From contig JABRWF010000002.1 of the NCBI GenBank assembly GCA_018343915.1, positions 4,092,001 to 4,156,000 of the forward strand: DNA of 64,000 bases, read 5' to 3'. Below are positions 56,418 through 64,000 of the stretch, piece after piece (position 1 is the first letter of the stretch; each line of letters starts with the position of its first letter). The translations under genes were made by a program, and so were the position numbers. This stretch comes from Agroathelia rolfsii. Lineage: Eukaryota; Basidiomycota; Agaricomycetes; Amylocorticiales; Amylocorticiaceae. Below the pieces are notes generated by a model, which saw only the letters and a program-made list of their open reading frames with translations, was not told where the DNA came from and searched no databases.

Positions 56418-57519
56418 GGCTGTGCTGATCGTGGGCGATGGAGAGAACTAGGTGGGGCGAGGATGGGAGGGAGAGGGTTGGAGATGGGCTCAGGGAGATA
56501 GCAGTGGTCGTAGTCGTGGTCGTGGTCGTTGGCGAGGATGGGATGTGTGTGTGGATGGAGGTATTTCTACAGGCAGTATCTCATAGTGGAGTTGCCTGTG
56601 TGCGATACTTATATGTCCAGGCAAAGAAAAAAAAATTACACAGAGAGAAGACCGATGTAGACGCAGAGCAGATGGGCAGCACAAGCAAACTAGACAATGC
56701 AGCAGACGACGGTGCCCGCAGACAATGACGGCGGCAGCGACGACGACAACGACGACAACGACGAGAGCGTCGCCCTCTGTGAAATCGATACAGAAAAATA
56801 AATATTCTTTTTTGGGCAGATAATCATATCATTAGGTAAGTCGGATTCCGGCCTATTCCGTGCACACCAATCGCATGCGGAACATTATTGGACCTTTCAG
56901 GGCAACAGACGCTCGCAAAGGCCTCGCAAATGCCCTTTCAACTGTTGCTTTCATATGGCCACAATCCATGGCCATTGGCCGCAAACTCTCAAAGAGATAT
57001 GTTTGTGGTTCGTGCCCAGGCGGTGAAAGGGCCCTGCCCCTTGCAATGCTGCCCATATTTCTTTCAGGCTCCGAGAGACAGCCTCAGCAACCTCTGCGGG
57101 GCCAACGGCAAATGTAGCTCGTTCTCCTCGTGCTGCTCAGACCAGACTCTGTGGGGACTTCCTGCAGTAGGCACCCATTACGTATGTCTCTGCGATGGAA
57201 GGAGCAAGTCGGCGCCAGAGACATATCCCGCATGACAAAGCCATGCCTTTGTCTAAGCACAATCAAGGGACGGCGTCGGAAGAAAATGGCCGGTGGCGGT
57301 GGCAGGTGCCGAAATGCCTGTGGTATTAGCTAGAAAATTAAGGTTTGATAGCGTCGCGGCATAGTCACGTGTGCTTCTCAGCCACAAGGGCCACTTCCAG
57401 CCCCCTCGCCCCGCCGTCGTCGTTATCGACCCCATCCTCAAGACTCCGGTGAGTGATGGATGAAATTATGCTCGATGGATGCTTGGTGCTAATCGTGAGA
57501 TGTAGAACCAGCCAGCAAG
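56418..57519. other. Divergent promoter region, HAL-type kinase and RPL19
   Basis: The stretch contains a GTCGTG/GTGGTC microsatellite at about 56505-56530 and a (GACGACAAC)n-like tract at about 56737-56768. Short frames here (56860-57235) have no domain. I see no additional gene. Confidence 0.5.
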
Positions 57520-58349
57520 ATGGGTCAGTCGCTATTCACCAAATTATTCTAGGCAAAATGTACAGAAAAATTGATGCATGCTTTTTTTCGTCTCTCTTCA
57601 CGCACGATCATGCCCATCGACAACAGTGAACCTCCGCTCTCAAAAACGTCTCGCCGCCGCCGTTGCTGGCGTCGGAAAGCGCAAGATCTGGCTGGACCCT
57701 GCTAGCCAGGCTGATATTGGCAATGCCAACTCGCGTTCGCATGTCAAGAAGCTCATCAAGGACTCGGTCATCATCATCAAGCCCACCACAATCCACTCGC
57801 GCGCGCGCACGCGCGACCTGCTTGCTGCCAAGCGCCTGGGTCGTCACATGGGCACTGGTAAGCGCAAGGGTACCGCCGAGGCTCGTATGCCAACCAAGGT
57901 GCAATGGATGCGTCGCCAGCGTGTCCTTCGTCGTTTGCTGCGCAAGTACAGGGAGGCTGGCAAGATTGACAAGCATCTGTTCGTTTTACTCTTATTTTAC
58001 CCTTATCGTTATAGTTTCTCAGGTTATTTTTGCATCAATCAACTAACTTTTCTTAGGTACCACGTATTGTACCAAAAGTCGAAGGGTAATGTCTTCAAGA
58101 ACAAGCGTGTCCTGATGGAGTACATCCACAAGGCCAAGGCTGAGAAGACACGTACCAAGATCCTCACTGACCAGATGGAGGCTCGCCGTGTCAAGAACAA
58201 GGTAAGCAACGCTATACCCAGCCCTTCCTCATTCCGGATCCTAACCTTGCTCTTCCTCTTTCCAGGCTGCCCGTGAGCGTAGGTCGGCACGTGTTGCCGA
58301 GAAGCGTCAAGCTATCATCGCTGTTGAGAATGAGGAGACACAGCAGTAA
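57520..58349 (+). CDS. RPL19: 60S ribosomal protein L19 (eL19)
   Basis: Four exons (57520-57523, 57627-57978, 58057-58201, 58266-58349) join to 194 residues. The first exon is just ATG plus one base, so the start codon is separated from the body by a 103-nt intron, as often seen in fungal ribosomal-protein genes. The body reads [40 protein letters not shown], then [20 protein letters not shown] and [20 protein letters not shown]. This is near-universally conserved eL19, followed by the basic C-terminal helix ([20 protein letters not shown]). The protein contacts rRNA and forms an intersubunit bridge in the large ribosomal subunit. The length is normal for the family. Strong expression is expected. 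Confidence 0.97.
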
Positions 58350-58979
58350 TGGGCATCTTACTAGCTTTATCGCTCCATTCTACCCACCTTTCCTGAGGGC
58401 GAGAGCGGTCTCGCCCGCACTCTACCCTGTGCATTGTACCTACGTCGTAACCCATGATCGCTGTATTTTACATGCTCTTTCTTTTTTTCGATGAAACTAC
58501 GCCAGGTCTTATGCATTTCCACTCTGTTACCAGCATCGTCCCGTCTTGACCCCAAAGTGTCATAGCTTGATCCGAACGCCACGTCCCGAAATTATCACGC
58601 TGGATATCGAAATATTCCTTTTTAAGAGATTTAGAGTCATTAGGTGTACAAATATGATCCCTACCATGATGCTGCTAAGCCCCTTGCCGACACCTCTTAT
58701 CTCTAACATACAAACCATGGCTTGCTTTAATGCCCGAGTGTTCTATAAGTGGCCTTCGATGAGGCGCAATATGAGCACTTGCTGCATTCACGTGTCCCGA
58801 GAAGAAATGGAGATACGATAAGCTTGGCATCGATTCGAGCGTACCCACATCATGTTGCGTCTTGAGATGATTGGGGATACTTATCTATTGGAATAGCTGA
58901 ATTTGCTCGGCTTGAAGTTATACAAATACTCCCAGCTGGCCGCTATTCGGTAGTAGTACGACTCCCCAGACTGAACGCC
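58350..58979. other. Intergenic between RPL19 and the FAD oxidoreductase
   Basis: RPL19 3' flank and upstream region of the next gene in the same orientation. There is no open frame with a domain, and I see nothing further. Confidence 0.5.
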
Positions 58980-61398
58980 ATGGGCAACCAATTCTCTAGC
59001 CTACACTCTGGGTTCTCGCAGCTCCAAGACATCCTCAATCACCAGCGCGAGTTCTCTGACCGCCTCACAAAGGAATCCCCCGGCATACCCGTCCCGAACC
59101 CTACGAGGGCATTTTGGACGGTGCCGGCGGCGGCGATTGCTGATTATCGGTCGACGCAGGGTGGTGTGCCGACGTATGCAGATATTGTCATTATCGGGTC
59201 TGGGATTACGGGTACGTACGTCTACAATGATGATATATGCTATTTTATTGTTATATTCCTGGGATTTTTATTTGGTTGCGATGTGTGGAGGGCTTGATGC
59301 CGAAGAAAGGGGGGATGTCTCACTAGATTCCACTCACCATTATTTTCGAATTCACAATCCCATTTTCATTTATGTCTTGATGTTTTGATGCAAAGACGCA
59401 TTGAATGGGGTATATTCATTACTTCTCTTTATTACTGTTACTCTCGCAGGTACTTCTATCGCACGAGAACTATTCGAAGATGAACATGGGCAGACACTGA
59501 ACGTCGTCATGCTCGACGCGCGTGAGATATGCACAGGCGCGACAGGCCGGTGAGCGAATCCAAATTATCCACATTGGCCTGTATACCTATCGTCTTATTC
59601 TCAACGAAATTGTAACTTTACTGGCATCTTCCAGAAACGGCGGGCATATCACACCCGTTCTCTACTCAGAGTACCCCCTACTGAGAGCGCGGTATGGCGC
59701 CGCCATGGCTGCGAAGCATATCCGCTTCCGGCTCGCGCATAGGCACGCAGTGGGACTGGTTGCTCTGGAGGAGGCAGAGGCGGAGGCAGAAGCTACCGGC
59801 GGGCAAGATAACAAAGGAGAGCTGGACCTGTGTCAATACCGCGAGACCGAGGCATTGGACGTGTACTACAACGAAAAAGCGTGGGCGGATGCCAAGGCGT
59901 TACTGGAAGTATTCAAGGCTGGCATGCCCAAGGAGGCGAGTGCGTACAAGGTGTATGAGAAACGCGAGGCGCTCGAGGTGTGTTATGCACTATCTGCCTT
60001 TTTGCTTTTACTCTTTCCCCCTTGCTGCTATTTTTGATTTTTCATATGAGCGGGAAATTGAACTTACCTGCCTGTTGTTGCGTCTTTTTTGCCCGGTCAT
60101 AGAGATACCAACTGGCGCCGCACACAGTGGGCGTGATCAGCATACCGGCGGCATCCATTCATCCTTACCGGCTTGTGACGAAGATCCTGACAAGGTTGCT
60201 AGCGGAGCACCCAAAGTGAGTAAGCCTTATATGAAATCAAAAAAACCCAAAACACACAAACCACTAAATTCTAATCCCCATTTCATTTCTGATCAGTTTC
60301 CAATTATACGCCAACACACCCGTCACGTCCATTTCAGTGGACCACAGTACTTCGGGACAGAAGAAAAGTAAAGGCTCTGGTGAGAAGCTATACACCGTGC
60401 ACACACCCCTGGGCCAGATCTGCACGCCGCACGTCGTGCACGCCACGAACGCGTACGCATCCCACCTATTGACGCCCATGCGCAAGAAGATCATCCCCTG
60501 GCGTGGCACCATGTCGGCCCAGCGCCCTGGCATGTCTTATCAATCCGCTTCATCCCCATCCACTCCACCCTCCACCCCCTCATCTTCATCGCCATCGGGA
60601 AAGGCGCATTACCCAACGCCGTTCCCGCCCGGCACACTCTCGCACGTTTTCTATCTGGGCGAGCTCGAGCATGGGTTCGATTATCTCACGCAGCTGCCCG
60701 ATGGTGAGCACGAGCTGATGATGGGCGGCGCGGGGCTGCACGCAAAGGACCTCGGCAACGCGGACGACCGGACGTATAATGTGCACACAGCGATGCATCT
60801 CTCCGGTGCGTTGTCCGTCATGTTTGGTGAACGGAATTGGGGCGCGGAGAAGAGGGTGGAAGTAGTGGCAAAGGATGAAGATGAGGGGGGAGGGAGAGGG
60901 GACCGTCGGCAGCAGGGCGACGAGGGCGAGGCAGGAAGTGACGAGGGCAGCGCAGTGGGGCAGTGGTTCGACGGCCGCGTTAAGGCGCTCTGGAGCGGTA
61001 TCATGGCGTACTCGGTCGATGGGATACCCTGGGTGGGCAGGTTGCCCGCGCGCATGTCCGGTCGAGTTCCGCCGCCGCCATCATCTGCGTTAGCATTGAG
61101 GAACTCACGGGTTTCATCATTGTCATCTATTTTCACAAATGATAAGCAGGACATGGGAGTAAGCAAGAGCAAAGGATGGTCGATCGCGGACCCGGGAGAG
61201 TGGATAAGCGCAGGGTATACGGGCGAGGGCATGGTGCATGCGTGGTTGTCTGGTAGGGCGCTGGCACGCATGATTCTAAATGACGAGGAAACTATCAAGG
61301 CCTGGTTCCCCGAGATCATGCGCGTGGACGTCAATCGGTGGAAGAAGACAGATTTTGAAGGAAAAGCTAAAGAAGGGAGGTGTGCTCACCGTGTTTAG
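58980..61398 (+). CDS. FAD-dependent oxidoreductase (DAO family)
   Basis: Exons 58980-59211, 59450-59549, 59635-59977, 60103-60215 and 60297-61398 join to 629 residues. The FAD-binding Rossmann motif is DIVIIGSGITGTSIARELFE (GxGxxG), with the acidic strand end VVMLDAREICTGATGRNGGH. The mid-domain has VISIPAASIHPYRLVTKILT, and the GTMSAQRPG and HVVHATNAYAS segments follow. The C terminus ends in the second FAD-contact region, WISAGYTGEGMVHAWLSGRA. The order is that of the DAO fold (glycine/D-amino-acid and related oxidases), which oxidise C-N bonds with oxygen as acceptor; the substrate cannot be told. Two low-complexity insertions (SASSPSTPPSTPSSSSPSG and a Glu/Gly/Arg-rich stretch) enlarge it. 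No signal peptide and no peroxisomal SKL end (it ends CAHRV). Confidence 0.88.
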
Positions 61399-61787
61399 GC
61401 ACTGGGGTTTCTGGACAGCTGCTGCGGCTGATATTGGGATAATTTGTAGTTTTATGGGTCACTGTTACTGTTGTATATTAGTATGAACACTTTTTTGCAT
61501 ACGAGAGCATATGTATGTCTTGTTTCGGTGCATCGAATAACCTTGGTCAAAGGTCTGCGCTCGTGGCTCAAGCTCGAGCCTGGGCAAGGTCACCATATTG
61601 GAATTCCGATCAAGGGAGCGGTTCATAGACGGGTCGATAGAGGCTGCAAGAGCATAACCTGCAGTTATATAATATTAGGGAAACAGATGGAGAATACATT
61701 ATCCCAGAGGCTACAAGTTTATGAGGGTTCCCTTTTGGTTGAGTGGTATCGGTGATACATTGCATGACATCTAGATCAATATGTTTG
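61399..61787. other. Intergenic, convergent 3' flanks
   Basis: A short spacer between the FAD oxidoreductase and the auxilin-like gene. A tggttgagtgg phrase near 61735 resembles a tRNA A box, but no B box, stem or complete tRNA fold follows. Nothing else was seen. Confidence 0.5.
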
Positions 61788-64000
61788 TTACGGCTTGAAG
61801 GAGTTCCATGCCTCATTCAGAGCTCCAAACACCCCATTTGCGATCATTCTTTGCTCGACTGTTGTATTACTGGCGTTCAACTGCGAGAAAGAAAGAAAAG
61901 AGAGGAAACGTCAACTAAACCCATTTTCCTTCGACTGCGCAAAACTCACCTTGTCCGGATGCACACGCGCGATTGCCTTCATGTAGCGCACTTTGACCTG
62001 TGCTGGAGAAATCAGCTCGCTCATGTTGACCTTGGTCCAGCCAAGCTCGGGCCAGAGCACGGTGTCCAGGCTCTGGATGAGCGCACGGATGTTGGTTTCT
62101 TTGCCACCCTTCCATGCAGTCAGGCGCGCCTCGACGCTATCCTTCAAGTTGAACCGCTCCGTGTCCTCCGCCTCAGCAACGGAGTTCGCAGCGCGCAGCT
62201 TATCGAGCGCTTCTGACGGTGCCTGCGTCACGACAGGACGCACGGGCGCAGTTGCAGGCCTTGGCTTAGGCTTCGGTTTGGCTGGTGCCACCCCACTCTC
62301 ACTCCCATTCGCACTCTCGCTCCCAGCAGCCTGCGCCGTCAGCGTCCTCCGACACCTCCCAGCACCCCGCACCGCCTCGGCCCTCTCCGCCGCCGGCGCC
62401 CACTCCGCACCTGCCAACGCCTCCCAATCCTTGCCCGCCTCAGCCCACCGCTCCCTGCCCTCCCACGCCTCCGCACGGCGCCGCCACGCTTTCACGAGCC
62501 CGGCCGCCAGATCAACACCAGCACCCTCCTCCGCTTTTTTCACGCGCCGCTCCCGCGCGGGATGGTACCCAGCGCCGACGATGTCGATCGTCGCCTGACA
62601 ATCCTCCACCGCGGCGGCGTACTCGCCCGTCTTGAGCCGCGCCGTCGCACGGTTCGTGAGCAACGGCACGCGCAGGAGGTGGCCCGCGGGTAGGGACTCC
62701 AACGCGAGTGTGTAGGCCGACACGGCGTCGGCGTATTGGCCGAGTTTGTAGAGCTCCGTGCCGCGCGTGCGGTGTTGTGTCGCGGTGGAGATAGCGGACG
62801 GGCTCGCTGGGACGGTTTTGCGGATGATGGGTGATGGAGCGCGTTGGGCGGGCGGGGGTGGTGCGGTGGGTGTGGGTTGGGAAGAGGCGGTAGAGGAGGC
62901 GGCGCCAGCGTTTCTGGAGCGTCCTGCACCGCCAGCATGCCGGAAGGGAGATTTGTACACACCTCGACTTTCTGAAGTATTGGTGGACGAGCCCCCGCCG
63001 CTGCCGCCGCCGAGAAGGTCCACTTCGGGAGCTGACGCAGCAGACGATGATCTTGCGAGAGACGATGAGGAGGCGCTCGGTGCCGCCCTGTCCGCTCCAC
63101 CCTTGGCTGGCCACGCAGACTTTTTTGGCTTGCGAGCCTCTTGACTCGGCACTCCCGCATCGTCATCCCCATCACCATCCCTAAATCCACCTCCTTCGAC
63201 CGCATCCTGCATCCACTTGGGCCGCCCGTCTCTAGTAGGACCCCTCGATGCCGAGGAAGAGGAGGATGAGGCTGCCATAGCTGCCGCGCGCTCTTCGTAC
63301 GCCTTCTGCACGCGCTCCTTCCCAGACGCCCAGAACGCGTTGGCCTTGTTGAACATGCTCAGACCGATCTCGGACGCCTGTGCGAGCAGCTTGTCCGCCT
63401 GGTCTTGGAACGCCTGCTGATTCTGGTTCGGGCTGGAGTCTTGCGCGCGTTCTGTTGTGTCGGGTCGCGTCCGGCGGGATGAACGTTGGGCCTGAGACGA
63501 TCCATGGGGCGCTTGTGAAGCGGTGGTGGTAGCGATAGATGAGGTCGGGGGCCGTGGAGAGGGTGAGGATGACGCGTCGCCGCCAAGCAGAGTTCCTAGG
63601 GCAGCTTGGACGTCCATGCCGCCATCTGTCTTTGCGAGGGCGGCGCGTGCTTGGGCAGGAGAAAAGCCCATCTCGACGATCTGACCGATGATATGCGGCG
63701 GAGGGCTAGACGCGCGGGAGTTCTATCGCGCTTGTTTTAAGTATATGCGTGATCATAAGAAACATGCGATTCACCTGCTGGGATGCGGACGCCTTACTTC
63801 TCTGGCTTCGTCGGGCGACTGGCGCTGGCTCATCCGCAAAACCATCCTGATCCAGATCCGACGCGCCATCTTCCATCAGCTCATCCTCACGATTGCCAAA
63901 GTCAAAGTCGCCGGGGTCGTTGCCGTTGGTTGACGACCGGCTAGGCTGGGAGGGCTTGTTGAAAATCTCGAAATCCAGTTCGGAGCTATTAGGCTGTCCT
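61788..64000 (-). CDS. SWA2: Auxilin/Swa2-type J-domain protein, partial (N terminus outside window)
   Basis: The gene is read from the window edge. An exon with DPGDFDFGNREDELMEDGAS is spliced at about 63777/63722 to PPPHIIGQIVEMGFSPAQAR, a UBA domain. The long next exon contains a disordered Ser-rich region and a clathrin-binding-like segment (DLLGG). A TPR array (TELYKLGQYADAVSAYTLAL, LLTNRATARLKTGEYAAAVE) follows, then a helical linker. The C-terminal J domain has MKAIARVHPDK with the HPD motif that stimulates Hsp70. A final exon (LNASNTTVEQRMIANGVFGA, LNEAWNSFKP) ends in TAA at 61788-61790. UBA-TPR-J is the layout of Swa2, the Hsc70 cofactor that uncoats clathrin vesicles. The gene is intact within the window. 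A broken 5' copy of what may be the same gene is at 40164-40739. Confidence 0.9.

Noticed and set aside
61735..61790. tRNA-like A box (tggttgagtgg)
   Set aside because: No matching acceptor stem, anticodon arm or GTTCRANYC B box follows within tRNA distance. The last part is the coding end of the auxilin gene.
61993..62598. 201-codon plus-strand frame opposite the auxilin gene
   Set aside because: It is the antisense of a GC-rich, low-complexity coding exon. The minus strand has UBA, TPR and J-domain motifs in the same place, and the plus frame has none.

Overview
The window is nuclear DNA of a filamentous basidiomycete, most likely Agaricomycetes close to Rhizoctonia/Ceratobasidium. This is inferred from the gene families, not from a search. 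Nearly every gene is cut by many short introns (about 45-75 nt) with GT/AG borders and very small exons (12-34 nt). The families are typical of that group: a C2-NACHT-WD40 receptor-like protein, a FunK1 kinase, multi-pass DUF6533/DUF6534 membrane proteins, a LysM secreted protein and a solo-LTR family. No tRNA, rRNA or CRISPR array was seen.

Layout. 1-490: tail of an arginine/serine-rich protein. 1225-1464: solo LTR just upstream of a multi-exon membrane protein (1568-3963). 4150-4742 (-): LysM secreted protein. 6521-8938 (-): MFS transporter of the FLVCR/DIRC2 (SLC49) type. 11030-12826 (-): Ser/Thr kinase. 14473-18598 (+): two tandem DUF6533 membrane-protein genes. 19467-22438 (-): Mdv1/Caf4-type WD40 mitochondrial-fission adaptor. 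23553-30021 (-): the C2-NACHT-WD40 gene, with 21 WD repeats. 30986-32432 (+): secreted CBM19-like protein. 32894-36265 (-): tandem ubiquitin C-terminal hydrolase genes with a second solo LTR between them. 36451-37253: a terminal-inverted-repeat element. 37408-39998 (+): FunK1 kinase. 40164-42204: decayed fragments of an auxilin gene and of an adenylate-forming reductase. 44740-46081 (+): HMG-box transcription factor. 47540-53736 (+): a DUF6534 pair, the first copy dead and the second intact. 54388-56417 (-): HAL/SAT4-type kinase. 57520-58349 (+): ribosomal protein L19. 58980-61398 (+): FAD-dependent oxidoreductase. 61788-64000 (-): auxilin/Swa2-type J protein, continuing past the window.

Two kinds of DNA alternate. 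Housekeeping genes (Mdv1, HAL kinase, RPL19, auxilin, FAD oxidoreductase) are compact and GC-richer. Between them are AT-richer accessory tracts with tandem duplications, transposon remnants and broken genes. The 36-54 kb stretch is the most dynamic: it holds a TIR element, a FunK1 gene with a 5' frame break, two gene fragments, and a duplicated DUF6534 locus in which one copy has lost a splice donor and gained a nonsense codon. The genes do not form an obvious single pathway. The most system-like locus is the NLR-like C2-NACHT-WD40 gene, an architecture associated with fungal non-self recognition.
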